From a virus: a DNA stretch of 64,000 nt. Where the stretch lies: positions 37,021 through 101,020 of IMG/VR virus record IMGVR_UViG_3300009506_000008; one strand, 5' to 3'. Position 1 is the stretch's first letter; each line of letters opens with the position of its first letter. Below the pieces are notes generated by a model. That model was not told where the DNA came from and did no database searches. It saw only the letters and a list, made by a program, of their open reading frames with translations. The position numbers were made by a program, and so were the translations under genes. Of this stretch, positions 31,113-42,400 are shown piece after piece.

Positions 31113-31285
31113 ACATCTTGAAGTCGTTTCCTCCGCATCACAGGGGAAACATAGAAGATATCAAGACGTGGGAGGAATTGGTCAAGCGTATCGAGGTCTG
31201 TCGTAGGGCTCAGGATGCGGGGGGAAGCAGAGGCGGCAGGTTTGAACCGACCAGAGCCAATTTCGGGGAAACGATAGTCTATTGA
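30315..31285 (+). CDS. Frameshifted tail assembly chaperone (GT-type)
   Basis: A -1 shift at 30971-30977 would join 221 residues of the first frame to 102 residues of the overlapping frame (TQLATSATWQRYWAFAQ start, FGETIVY end), giving a 323-residue protein that stops just before the tape measure. The second frame has normal composition but no start of its own. This is the conserved G/GT arrangement of siphovirus tails. Confidence 0.8.
30971..31004 (+). other. Programmed -1 frameshift signal
   Basis: The heptamer T-TTT-TTA is in exact zero-frame phase (codons GAT TTT TTA). Eight bases later a perfect 7-bp stem-loop, GCCACGT (30986-30992) with ACGTGGC (30998-31004), follows. Heptamer, spacer and stem all match the classical bacterial and viral pattern. 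Confidence 0.85.
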
Positions 31286-31292
31286 GGTGCCT

Positions 31293-34200
31293 ATGGCAAC
31301 TGGTGGAAGTGGAAAGGGCAAGGCGGCCAAGCTATCGGTTATCATAGAGGCCATTGATAACTTTTCAGAGGAGTTCCGCAAAGCGTCAGAAAATGCGGAA
31401 CGTTTTTCTGAGGCCCTTGATAAGGCATCTGGTTCGTACAACGCTTTCGTCCAGACCATCACTGCGATCCGGGGAGAGCTGACACGTCTCGGTGAAGAAG
31501 TCGATGTAGTCAAGAAAGCCCTCCAGAACCTCCGCAAGTCAGCCCAGTCTACGGCCCAATCTCAGGACAAGATGGGAGAGGCGGCCAAGGACACGGCAAA
31601 AGGTCTGAAGGATGTAGGTGAAGCGGCTGACAAGGCCGGGGACAAGTTAGATAGCGCCACCAAGGATACAAATGAGCTGAAGGAGTCGATGGATCAGGCT
31701 AAGGATACCCTACAGAAGGTAGGTAGGGCATTCCTGGCGTTGACCGCGGCTTCTCGTGCTTTTGCTCTTACCAAGCAGGTTGCTGGGGTATTCGCTGATC
31801 TGTCTGGTTCCTATGCGGATCTGGAATTACAGATCAAACGGATCGAAGCTATTTCCGGGGCCAGTGCCGATGCGATGTTGGGCGTAGCCAAAGCCGCTAC
31901 CAGTGCCGACATTGCAATGAAAGGCTTTGCTGGTGCGGAAGTAGCGGAGACGATGTTTGAATTCGCTCGTGCCGGTCAAACCATTGAATCCAGCATCATC
32001 GCCCTTCCAAGTATCACTTCTTTTGCCGTCGCCGGTACGCTAGATCTCAAGGACGCATTGAACACCGCTCTCGGTGTCATGTTCTCCTTCAAGACCGGTG
32101 CCGACGGTCTGTCCAAGTCCTTCGATATTATGACCCGAGCGGTGAACACGTCTCGCTTGGGTGCGGCAGAGTTCTCTGATGCGATTCGTACGGGCGGCGC
32201 GGCGGCTCAGATTGCTAACCAAGATTTGGCTAGCTTCTTGGGCGCAATCCGGTCCATGCGCGAGATCGGGATCACTGCATCCATGGCCGGTACTGCGTTC
32301 AAGACGGCTATGATGCAATCGATCATCGGACCTGCGAAGGATGCGCAGGATGTCATAGCCAAGTACGGTCTGCGGTTTCGTGATGCGGCGGGCAACGTTC
32401 GTCCATTCGCGGACATCATCGAGGAGTTAGAAGTCAAGCTCGGGGGGCTGTCGAGGGTTGCACGTGACGCAGCTTTGGCGGACTTGTTCGGGACACGCGG
32501 GATCCAAGCTGCCGTTGCCGGGTTGAGTGTTGGTAGTAAGGCGTTGCGAGCGTGGACACAGGACCTCAGAGACGCAGGGGACGAGACGGATCGGGTAGCG
32601 AACGTGATGCTTGAAGCCTTGTTCCAGAAAGTCAAGGCTCTCGGGGCAACGTTCGAGAATTTCAAGGCTGTCTATGGCGAGACGATGGCCCCGTTCGCTT
32701 CGGATCTCGTAGCTTGGTTGACTCGACTGTTGCAATCGTTCATCGAGCTGGACGATTCGGTCAAGAAGGGGCTTCTCGTTACGTTGGGAGTGGCGGGATT
32801 GGCGGGGGCATTGCTGGCTGTGGCGGGGGCAGCGGCAGGTGTCGTGGCTGCGATCTCGTTGATCACCGGCCTGTCGGCAGGGGTCATCGTAGGGATAGGT
32901 GGAATCGCTCTTGCGCTATCCGCAGCCATCGGGGCTCTGGTTGGATTTTCTGCGGCGGCTGAGGATGCTTTCAAGATTGTACCGGAAGGGTTTGACAAGC
33001 TGAAGAACGAAGCCGACCAGATTTCGGAGGCTTCTAAGTTCCTGGCAGCGGCTCTGAGAGAAATCCAGGAGTCGATTGGGGAGAATACTCTTCAGTTCGA
33101 GAACACTGCCGCAACGATCCGCGATCTGCGCAACTTGGGTACAGAATTCAACAAGCTTCATGGGAATGTGGTAGAGGGATCTGAGAAGCATCAACGATAC
33201 CTTCAGGTACTGAATGCTATCGGTGGATACCTACCGTCCGTGAAGAAACTGATCGAGGACGAAGCTGTCACGTTCGAGAATGTGAATGCGGCAATTCAGG
33301 CTGGGGTGGAAGAGAGGCTTTCCGGTCTTGAGAAGATGCGGGACAGCCAAGAACTTCTGCTGCGCCAGGAACAGGCGAACGTAGAAGAACAGATCAAGGT
33401 CAACAAGGGCAGGCTGGACAATATCAAAGCCTCTATGAAAGCTGAAAGGGGAGAGTACAACAAGCAGAAGGCTTTCCTTGATAGGATGGGTACCGAGTTG
33501 GGTAGGGGATCTTTCTATCAGGAGATCAGCCGTACCCAAGGAGGTCGAGCCCAAGACATCGTTGCTGATGTGGAGAGGATGATTGAGAGGGCTCGTGAGT
33601 ACGTAAAGACCCACGAGGAGCGCGAGGCAGCTTGGAAGAAGTCTCAGGAAGCTGCCCAGACGGCTCTCGATGCTGAGGAAACGAAGCTCGTAGAGGTCAA
33701 GAAGAAACTTCAAGAGCTTCTCCAGTTCGAGGGAGCTGAAGGGTGGTTTGCGAAGATTATCAGGGATCTCTTCGGTAAGGGAGGTGTTGAGCAACTATCC
33801 GAAGAGATGCAGAAGATCACCGACAATGCTTTGACCTATTGGGAGAAGTATCTCAGATCTCAGATTGTCCTAGCTCCGAACGATGCAGCCAAGAAGAAAG
33901 CCGAAGACGAACTGAACAAGTTCCGGGCTGACTACTTGGCTTTCTTCGATCCCTCGACGGGATTGTTCAAGTACGATGACGACTTCTACAAGTTCTTCAC
34001 CGGCATCCAGGAGAAGCTGGTAAAGGTCACTCAGAAGTACGACAACTTCTTCAAGGATCTGGCCGTCGCCGTCAGACTCGAACAGGATGCGGACAAGGCT
34101 GAGAAGAAAGCCGAAGAGACTGCCAAGAAGATCGCCAAGCATTACGAAGACTCGGTGATCAAGACGGTACAGGTTCTTCAGCAGCTCATGAAGGCTGGGG

Positions 34201-37200
34201 AGATCGACCCAGATCAATATGTCGAAGCTCTGCGTGCCTTGGAGGAAAGCTACTCGGCCAGCGGGAAGTCGCAACTCTCTACCATCCTCAAGATCAACGA
34301 TGCCTCGAATGACGGTGTCAAGGATCAGATGGAACAGAACACGCGGCTGTTCAGGCTGCGCGTTCTCAATGAGGAACAGTACCTCGCTCTCCAGGAGTCC
34401 TATATCGCTCTGTGGTCTGGCAATGAGGAGGGTCGAGTTGAGCAAGAAGCGAAGGTTTATGAACAGATAGCGAAGCTACGCCAGGCCGATCTCAATGCCG
34501 ATGTGAAGGCTGCGGAGGCCAAGCGCCGACGAGGTGAGGGATCGTACGCAGACGTTCTTGACGTGCTTGCTACTTACATTGCGCAGGCGACCGACGGGAA
34601 TGAAAAGCTCATTGCTCTGAGGGAACAGTGGATCGAGAAGTACCTGTCCACCGAACAGATGGCGCAAGAGGAGTCTGACAACACTCGACGGTTCTTGTAT
34701 CAGGTAGGAGTCCTTACCACCGAGGAGTACAAAGCTCAGTTGGAGGAAAGGCTCTCCGCATTCAAGGGTAATGAGCAGAAGAGACAAGCCCTTGCCAACG
34801 AGTACAAGAAGCTGGTTGAGGACACTCTGTACAAAGAGAACACCAGCCTGTTCCGAGCACGCGCAATCAGCGAAGAGCAATATATCAATACGCAGTTGGC
34901 CTTTCTATCTGTTTGGGAGAAGAATGAAGCCAAGCGGATCGAAGCGTCCAGGAAGGTGTACGATGAGGTAAACAAGGTCAGGAAGAGTGACTACGACAAC
35001 GAGGTCAAGGAAGCTGAGAGAAGGATCTCCCTCGGGCAAGCCACGACAGACGACCTGATTGCAATCAACGATAGATACCTCTCCAAGGTAAGGTACGACA
35101 CAGATCAATCCAGGAAGTTCTTCACCGAATTGGCCGATGATCGTGTTGCCTTGGAGCAGCGTGTTCGAGACGAGTCTACGGCTACGATGAAGTGGGAAGT
35201 CGATATGGGGTATCGTACCATATCGGAGTACAAAGCCCACTTGGAGAAGCGGCTTGCTTCCTTCAGAGACTTTGGAGAGAAACGTCGTAGCTTGATGTTG
35301 GAACTGCAACAAGTAACGGAGCAAGCAGACTTTATCAAGCCGTTGGCCGAACAGGATTCCTGGATCTCTCTCGTTCAGACGAAGATCCAAAGCATGACCG
35401 GGGCCTATGAAGCCCTTGGTCATAAGATGACCGCCTCCATGAAGACAGACTTGCTGGAGGAGCAAGCCGATTGGTATGAGGTGCTCATCGAGAAGCAGAT
35501 TCAAAACATCGAGCTTTTGATCAAGAGGGCGCAAGCAGAAAAGGATACTGTCAAGAAGAACACCTTCCTCCAAGAGGCGTTAGAAGCAGAGCAAGGCGTT
35601 TACCAGTCTCTCCAAGAGTTCCAAGAGTTCGGTGCTAAGTTCCCCGGTCGGTTCGGATCTGAGATTCGGGCAGTGACCCAGGATGCGATTGATGCACTGG
35701 ATAGGATCGGGGACAACATTACCGATACCATAAACGGGGTGAACAACACGCTGTTCAATACACTCCGTGACATGGATCAGACTCGGGTTCTCCTCTCGCA
35801 GATGGCTCTTGAGCGAGAGAACATCAAGCTGTCCACCGAGGATCTGGCTTTGGTGTTGAGGACCTCCCAGGAGGTTGCAAACAAGCTCGGTGAGTCGGTC
35901 CCATCTATTGAAGAGGTTGTCACCGCTGCCCGTTCGCTCGCCGGTAGGATAGACGATGGCGGAGCGGCTTTCGAGCGTTCCAGTAGAGTAGCTCAGGACG
36001 CTGCTACGATCCTGATCCAGCCGTACAATGACCTGAGGACGCAGCTGGATTCGATGATCGCTTCCGCTGAGCAGATGACCTCGAACTGGAGAGAGGGCGC
36101 GACCAAAGCGGCTCTGGGATTCCAGATTCTCGGTACAAAGATGGACCCGTTGGAAGAGCGGATGGGTCAATGGCTCGCGAGCACCGAGCCTGTCTCGGAT
36201 GGACTGGACTTCCTAGCTGAGAAGTTGAACATCGGCAAGGACGCCATCGAGGAATTGAACAGGAAGTACGGGGATGCCAAGGACGAGGTAGGGGGAGGGC
36301 TTGAGGAACTTCGACAGGCATTGGGAGGGGCTGAAGAGGGAACTGCAAAGGCCAAGACAGCTTCCGAGATCATGGCGGAGGCGGCAGAACAACTTCGGTT
36401 GATTGTAGGTCAGCAAAGCTCGGCCAGTGACGCGGCGGGGAATGCCGCAACCGTCTTCAGCAATGCAGCGGGAGAGTTGACTACAGTCATTCCTCAGATT
36501 ACTTCTGTGTCCGAAACCACTGCCGGTCTTGCCGGGACGATGGAGACAGCTTCTGGCAACTTGACGACTGCGGTAGGTCAGTTACAAACAGCCGCCCAGT
36601 CCACCGAAGGGATTTCTCGGGCCGCTCAAGTTGCGGTGTCTCGATTGGTAGAGTTGCTGCCCGACGTAGCCGGATTGGCCGGTGATGTTGTTTCCTCTGC
36701 TGGCAGACTAACGTCCGCGTCCAACTCTCTGTCCGGTGTGTTTAATCAGGTAGATTCCTCGGTAGGGGACTCTACCGGGAACTTGGCCGATGCAACTGGA
36801 GAACTTACCTCGACCACCGGCGGTCTTCAAGATGTGTTGAACACGGCTCGGGATGCTTCCGGTACTTTGTCAGAGGCTTCGTTGGATCTGTTGACATCTG
36901 GAGGAGTGCTCGGGGACCGTCTCGGAGAGCTACAGGGCGCAGTCACCGTTCTAAGGGAAGCCACAACGGGACTGGCTAACATCCCTCCCGAGTTGCAGGT
37001 TGCTTTGCAGAACGTTGAAACCTACGTAGGCAACCTGACGGGGGCTTCGAACCAGCTAAATGATGCGGCTGCGAGATTCCCCGAGCTATCTAGGTCGGTA
37101 GAAAAGGCTTCGAATCAGTTCGGTACGGTAGTTGGGGAACAGTCGGCTCTGGTAGATCCGTTGAGAGCAGTGGCTGCTGGAAACCGAGATGCTGCCTCGG

Positions 37201-39092
37201 CTGTCAACCTCGCTGCAACCAACTTCCGAGGGTCCGCCAGTACGATGCAGACGTTGGGAGGATCGTTAGCTGATGCGGTAACGCGAGCGGCAGAAGGAAC
37301 CGCTACAGCCAAGGATGTAGCTTCTACGGCTGGCGCAACCATCTCGGCAGCGGAAGATGCTGCTCAGGCGGCTACTGAAGGGGCGCGGAATGTTCAGAGA
37401 ACTGTTCCGGCTCTCGACTCAGCTATCAGCAATTTGACGGCAGCGTCTGGTAGTTCCGAAGAGGCCACTACTCGGCTTGCGGATCTCATTCCATCCTTCG
37501 GTGACATTGTCACGCAGATTGCTCGGGCGGCTGAGTCGATAGGAGTTGCTTCCACCTCGATCCAAACTAACTTGAGCGCACTCGGCGACCTTGCGGGGAG
37601 CATGGAGGATGCTGCTGGAGGAGTGCGTACTGCTTCATCGGACATCGTAGGATTGACGACGGAACTCCAATCCGTAACCTCCGCTTCCAATGAAGCGATT
37701 CGTGCGGCGCGGGATGCTGCTACGTCAACGGGCAATTCTGTAGGTCAACTCGGGGAGGTGCTGTCTCGGATCGAGACGGCGGTGACAACGATTGGTGCGG
37801 CTTCTACGCAGTTGGATGCTACCACTCGGGCGTTCTCTACCCTCATCTCGAACGTTACCGCAACGTCGGGTAACTTGGCAGGTACCATCGGAACCTTGTC
37901 TCAAGGCATCACCGACATTCGTACTTTGTCGGCAGAGACTCAGACCGCGGCTGGATTGATCACTACCGGGGCGGCAGATTTCAGAACGGTAGCTGATTCG
38001 TTTGGTGCTTACATTGCGGTCATAGGGGATGCCGCAGAACCGATCAAGCTAGCAGGCGACCAGATAGCCGGTCTCATTCCTCAACTCTCCGGTGTGGTAG
38101 GACAGTTTGCTCCCGTTCAAGCTGCCTTGACGAACATTGTCGGGAGTTACGATGCTGCCCTTCAGAGATTGGACACAGTATTTGTTGGAGCAGCGGATAC
38201 CACGAGGGTTTTGACATCTGCGGCTGGGGAACTCTCGGCTAGGTTCAGCGAATACGGTTCCTTGACGAGTGAGCTTGCTGTAGCAGGTGACAAGGTAGCT
38301 ACTGCGTCGTCAGCTATGGAAAGCACTCTCGGGATTCTTCGCTCATTCGCGGCAGACATGGCCCGCACCAGTGAGGGGCAGGCTATCGTCGCTACCAGGA
38401 TGAGCGGTTTGATAGATCCCCTGTACGCTTACATAGGATCAATCACATCGGCAACTAGCAACTTGAGTGAGGCCGGTGTAGAAATCGCGGGAGTGCTGGA
38501 GTCGGTACGAAATGTTTCAACCGACATCATCGGAGTGGCGGGTGCTCTAACCACTACGGCAGGAACCCTCGACAGTGCGGCGAGCGGATTCAGCGCCTCC
38601 GTCGATGCTGCTGGAGAGGCTTCCGAAAAGTTCATTACCACAGCGGCAGACTTGGAGGAGACTTCCTCGGTATTCCAGACGGTCATCCGTCAGAGTAGCA
38701 CGATTGTAGACCAAGTGCGGAACTCGGTGGCCGGTCTGTACAACAAGGAAGAGATCGTGGCGTCGAAGCTGAGCGAGATTGCCTCAGAGTTCGGCAGCCA
38801 AAGAGATCGCATTGCAGGGGCTCTCCAAGATGTCAACGGTAAGTTGCAAGAAATGGCGCAGGCCATTCGAGACTTTGGTTCTCTCAATTCGGACATTGCT
38901 ACATCGGTAGCCGTGGTTGGTACGAAGATGGACAGGATGGACACTGTCATCGAAGACTTGAGTGGGGCGATTCGCAGAATGCCCGATACAATTGAACAGA
39001 ACTTCGACATTGACATCAACGGATTGTCGTTGGCTGTGGCGGAGTTGCGGACTGCTATTCGTCAGCAAGTAATGGCTCTGATGCCGAGGTAA
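31293..39092 (+). CDS. Tape measure protein (2599 aa)
   Basis: A giant tape measure. Residues about 160-400 match the TP901-type tape measure core (SGSYADLELQIKRIEAISGA, then FEFARAGQ). A strong hydrophobic zone lies near residues 490-566. Coiled-coil segments with a duplicated unit of about 170 residues follow (starting near 1010 and 1180). The last 900 or so residues are a monotonous Ala/Ser/Thr repeat region. At about 0.15 nm per residue the tail would be near 390 nm. ATG 31293 is chosen over GTG 31287 for SD spacing. Confidence 0.93.
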   Translation: MATGGSGKGKAAKLSVIIEAIDNFSEEFRKASENAERFSEALDKASGSYNAFVQTITAIRGELTRLGEEVDVVKKALQNLRKSAQSTAQSQDKMGEAAKDTAKGLKDVGEAADKAGDKLDSATKDTNELKESMDQAKDTLQKVGRAFLALTAASRAFALTKQVAGVFADLSGSYADLELQIKRIEAISGASADAMLGVAKAATSADIAMKGFAGAEVAETMFEFARAGQTIESSIIALPSITSFAVAGTLDLKDALNTALGVMFSFKTGADGLSKSFDIMTRAVNTSRLGAAEFSDAIRTGGAAAQIANQDLASFLGAIRSMREIGITASMAGTAFKTAMMQSIIGPAKDAQDVIAKYGLRFRDAAGNVRPFADIIEELEVKLGGLSRVARDAALADLFGTRGIQAAVAGLSVGSKALRAWTQDLRDAGDETDRVANVMLEALFQKVKALGATFENFKAVYGETMAPFASDLVAWLTRLLQSFIELDDSVKKGLLVTLGVAGLAGALLAVAGAAAGVVAAISLITGLSAGVIVGIGGIALALSAAIGALVGFSAAAEDAFKIVPEGFDKLKNEADQISEASKFLAAALREIQESIGENTLQFENTAATIRDLRNLGTEFNKLHGNVVEGSEKHQRYLQVLNAIGGYLPSVKKLIEDEAVTFENVNAAIQAGVEERLSGLEKMRDSQELLLRQEQANVEEQIKVNKGRLDNIKASMKAERGEYNKQKAFLDRMGTELGRGSFYQEISRTQGGRAQDIVADVERMIERAREYVKTHEEREAAWKKSQEAAQTALDAEETKLVEVKKKLQELLQFEGAEGWFAKIIRDLFGKGGVEQLSEEMQKITDNALTYWEKYLRSQIVLAPNDAAKKKAEDELNKFRADYLAFFDPSTGLFKYDDDFYKFFTGIQEKLVKVTQKYDNFFKDLAVAVRLEQDADKAEKKAEETAKKIAKHYEDSVIKTVQVLQQLMKAGEIDPDQYVEALRALEESYSASGKSQLSTILKINDASNDGVKDQMEQNTRLFRLRVLNEEQYLALQESYIALWSGNEEGRVEQEAKVYEQIAKLRQADLNADVKAAEAKRRRGEGSYADVLDVLATYIAQATDGNEKLIALREQWIEKYLSTEQMAQEESDNTRRFLYQVGVLTTEEYKAQLEERLSAFKGNEQKRQALANEYKKLVEDTLYKENTSLFRARAISEEQYINTQLAFLSVWEKNEAKRIEASRKVYDEVNKVRKSDYDNEVKEAERRISLGQATTDDLIAINDRYLSKVRYDTDQSRKFFTELADDRVALEQRVRDESTATMKWEVDMGYRTISEYKAHLEKRLASFRDFGEKRRSLMLELQQVTEQADFIKPLAEQDSWISLVQTKIQSMTGAYEALGHKMTASMKTDLLEEQADWYEVLIEKQIQNIELLIKRAQAEKDTVKKNTFLQEALEAEQGVYQSLQEFQEFGAKFPGRFGSEIRAVTQDAIDALDRIGDNITDTINGVNNTLFNTLRDMDQTRVLLSQMALERENIKLSTEDLALVLRTSQEVANKLGESVPSIEEVVTAARSLAGRIDDGGAAFERSSRVAQDAATILIQPYNDLRTQLDSMIASAEQMTSNWREGATKAALGFQILGTKMDPLEERMGQWLASTEPVSDGLDFLAEKLNIGKDAIEELNRKYGDAKDEVGGGLEELRQALGGAEEGTAKAKTASEIMAEAAEQLRLIVGQQSSASDAAGNAATVFSNAAGELTTVIPQITSVSETTAGLAGTMETASGNLTTAVGQLQTAAQSTEGISRAAQVAVSRLVELLPDVAGLAGDVVSSAGRLTSASNSLSGVFNQVDSSVGDSTGNLADATGELTSTTGGLQDVLNTARDASGTLSEASLDLLTSGGVLGDRLGELQGAVTVLREATTGLANIPPELQVALQNVETYVGNLTGASNQLNDAAARFPELSRSVEKASNQFGTVVGEQSALVDPLRAVAAGNRDAASAVNLAATNFRGSASTMQTLGGSLADAVTRAAEGTATAKDVASTAGATISAAEDAAQAATEGARNVQRTVPALDSAISNLTAASGSSEEATTRLADLIPSFGDIVTQIARAAESIGVASTSIQTNLSALGDLAGSMEDAAGGVRTASSDIVGLTTELQSVTSASNEAIRAARDAATSTGNSVGQLGEVLSRIETAVTTIGAASTQLDATTRAFSTLISNVTATSGNLAGTIGTLSQGITDIRTLSAETQTAAGLITTGAADFRTVADSFGAYIAVIGDAAEPIKLAGDQIAGLIPQLSGVVGQFAPVQAALTNIVGSYDAALQRLDTVFVGAADTTRVLTSAAGELSARFSEYGSLTSELAVAGDKVATASSAMESTLGILRSFAADMARTSEGQAIVATRMSGLIDPLYAYIGSITSATSNLSEAGVEIAGVLESVRNVSTDIIGVAGALTTTAGTLDSAASGFSASVDAAGEASEKFITTAADLEETSSVFQTVIRQSSTIVDQVRNSVAGLYNKEEIVASKLSEIASEFGSQRDRIAGALQDVNGKLQEMAQAIRDFGSLNSDIATSVAVVGTKMDRMDTVIEDLSGAIRRMPDTIEQNFDIDINGLSLAVAELRTAIRQQVMALMPR

Positions 39093-39095
39093 AAG

Positions 39096-39440
39096 ATGGC
39101 AACAATCAGCTTTCTCAACAAGGACTTTGCCACCCAGAGACGTCACTCTGTGGTGCATCCTCCGGGCATGTCCACTCCTCTCTACCTGGGTAGCAGGTAC
39201 GAGGGGGAGCTTGTTCAGGTAGACGGGGTCATCGAGGGCTCAAGTTACGACGATGCCAAGTCGGCGCTGGAGTCTATCCGAACCTTCGTCAAAAATAATG
39301 AGGAGGTGACAATCGGAGGAAATATCGGTACACTACCTGAATCAGAACAGATTACGGGCAAGGTTGAACGGTTCAGCGTAGCACATCGACCCGCGACTAA
39401 GTACCAACGCTTCTCGATCACGTTGAGGATGTACACATAA
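39096..39440 (+). CDS. Small tail protein after tape measure (114 aa)
   Basis: Beta-rich protein directly between tape measure and hub genes, where a distal tail or baseplate component is expected. It has a Lys/Arg-rich start (FATQRRHSVVHPPG). Ends in ATAATG, overlapping the hub gene start by one base. No family is recognised. Confidence 0.75.
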   Translation: MATISFLNKDFATQRRHSVVHPPGMSTPLYLGSRYEGELVQVDGVIEGSSYDDAKSALESIRTFVKNNEEVTIGGNIGTLPESEQITGKVERFSVAHRPATKYQRFSITLRMYT

Positions 39441-42400
39441 TGGCAAGCTACCAGCCTCATGCCGAAGCAAGTGACATCCGGTTCTCATATTCGATGTATG
39501 GGGGGCCTACCACGGCCTCTTTTCTCGTTCCTAATGCTAGGGTGTCCCTGTTTGCGTTGGGATCCCTCATTTCCATAGGGGAACATTGGAGAGGAGAGGT
39601 TGTCAGTCACGAGCAATCCGGGGAGTACCTGACTCGGATCGTTTGTTCTGGACTGGCGCGGAGACTTGACAGTATCGAGTTCCGGCAGTGGTACAACTTC
39701 CTGCTAGATGACGGAGTCACGGAGCATCCGTTCAACAACGAGACTACTGATGCAGGGGAGATCCTGGACGAGGTTGCTCCTCTCTTGACATTGGTCGGAT
39801 TGTCCGCTGCCTCTCTGACCGTGGGCTTCAATCCCGTGCAAGTAGAAGTCAGCGGACCTGTCCGTAGCGTACTCGATACGTTGGCGTACGCGGCAGGCAA
39901 GGGATGGTACATTGACCAATCTAATACGATTCAGTGGGGTTCTTGGGCCCTGTCTCCCGCTTCGCCGACGCTGACGACCATCGAGAACGTACGGAACGTT
40001 CTCATCATCGAGGCTGGCCGTAAGAAGGATCCATTTGACAAATCCTCGGTGCCCGAGGAAGACGTACCACTTGAAGAATTTCTCTACCTCATGCAAATTG
40101 TGGATGTGAACTCGTCAGGATACACCGGGGAAACCCGGTTTCATTCTGATCAGATCATATTCATTGCACACGATTCAGCTAGTCGCAGTTCGTATGGGAC
40201 GCGAGAGGAACGGTTGAGTGTTCCGTACATTGGAGATTCGACCGCTGCCCTGGCTTTCGCTACGCAATGGTTCTCGATATTCGCCAACCCTATAGAATCA
40301 GAAGCTGAGATTGAGTACATCGAGTCTCCAGGTCCGGGGGCACACGAGTCGTTGCCTCATGAAAAAGCGGCGATGTCTGTGGACGTGGCTGTATTGGAAA
40401 CCGGGGCGTTGGAAGTAACGTACAATGTGAGCATGGGAGAACTGATGGCAAGTCCTCTCATGCGCGGCAATCTTCAACGCCCATTCGAGGTTCCCAGAGC
40501 CGACATTGACGTAACGCCTCCTCGGGTGGAGATGACATCCGAGTTGGTTGCTCCCCGAACGAATCCAATCCCGTCCGACATCAAAGTGTATGTGCGAGCG
40601 GAGGATGAGAAGCTCGACGGGACCAAGACCATCGAAACGCCGGTCATCCAAATTACCACGGACCCGGCAGACTTCAGTATCGCTACAGAGTTGAATGGTA
40701 CTCCTGTGGCAGTTCCCCCGGCAGCGGAGGAGGGTTGGTATGAGTTTACCTTTGACCTCCGCAATTCTCCTTTCAATCTAAATCGTGGAGATCCTATAGC
40801 CTACCGGGCGAAAGCGGTTGATGCGTCTGGTAACGTCGGGTATTCATCCGTTGTAGAGGGCAACGCCGATAGTGAGCAACCCGAAGTGTCCTTCTCGGTT
40901 TCCGAGTATGACTATGGGGAGGGTGCGGAGAGGGCTGAGCAACCTACCGGGCTGAAGGCAGGGCTCGGGACCATCGTGGTCACCGTGTCCGACATTTCCA
41001 AGATCAGTCGAGTGCATTGCACGCATGGCACGTTGTCTTTCGTTCCTGGTGAAAAAATCGAAAGCCCGATAGACGGTAGCGAGGTTGAAACGCAGGATCG
41101 TTGGGAGGGTACGATCTCCGTCAGCGGCGTGGAAAAGGTTTCGGTGTACGCTGAGGATGTGTATGGGAACATTGGGGAGAAGTGGGAATACTTTTGGAAC
41201 ATGGACGACCCGATGCCTCCCGAGTGGGACAAAACTCCTCCCACTATCAACGTCTCGACCAGTCCCGACACTAACGATTCTCGCACAGTAGTTGGGCATC
41301 CGTTGAAGGTGTATGCTCGGGTCATCGACAATGAATCAGGTCCCAGCCCGGAGCAACCGACATTCCAGTTCAGCATAAATGGAGTGGACTTTACGAATTA
41401 CTCCATGACGAATGCCACTCACCCGGATACCGGAGATCCGTTACCCGGTTGGCACATGATCAATTTTAACCTGACTCCGTATTCTCGGGGACAGAAGGTT
41501 TGGTATCGCGTTCGAGGTAGGGATCTTGGAGGCAATTACGGCTATTCCGAGATCATTGAAGGTGTCGTAGATGATAAGCAGCCAGAACCGTCGATGTCTG
41601 TTGCATCATGGGATGGAGCGGCTGCGTCGCCTAGTCAACCGAAGGGACTCAAGAACGGTCGGGGATTGTTGACGGTCACAGTCCAAGACGCATCCTCGAT
41701 CAGTCGGGTAGATTGTACGCATGGTACGCTGACGTTCATTCCCGGCACCGAGGTCATTGATCCGGTATCTGGTGACGAAGTTACCACCAGCGATCGTTGG
41801 GAAGGCGAGATCAACGTTTCTGGGGTGGAGAAAGTTATAGTCACCGCTTACGATGTGTTTGGCAACGTCGGTGAAGATTGGGAGTATTATTGGAACACTG
41901 ACGATGTAATGCCTCCTGAGTGGGACAAGACTCCTCCAGAGATTACGATGGCAGCGGCACCGTCTTCCATGAAGCCTACGGTGCTCGGGCATCCGTTGTT
42001 GATCTTTGCGCAGATAGTGGACAAGGAATCCGGTCCAAGCGGACTTCCGTGGCTAGAAGTTAGCACCGATGGACTCGTATTCTCCAATGTGGGGACGTTC
42101 GTGTCGCCAGCTATTCACCCGGAGACGGGCGACCCCTACCCAGACTGGGCTATGATCTCTTACGATCTGACCGGCTACTCCAGAGGGGAGAAGATTTGGT
42201 ACAGGGTAGGAGGTCAAGACGTAGCGGAGAATACGGGATACTCGGCTATCAACGAAGGGGTCGTAGACGATCAACAACCGCAGGTTACGTTCAGCATCGA
42301 GGAGTTGGGATCGGGAACCAAGGACCGACAGCCTACTGGGTTGAAGCACGGGCAGGGCAAGATTTCGGTCATGGTTACGGATGCTTCTACCATCGATCAC

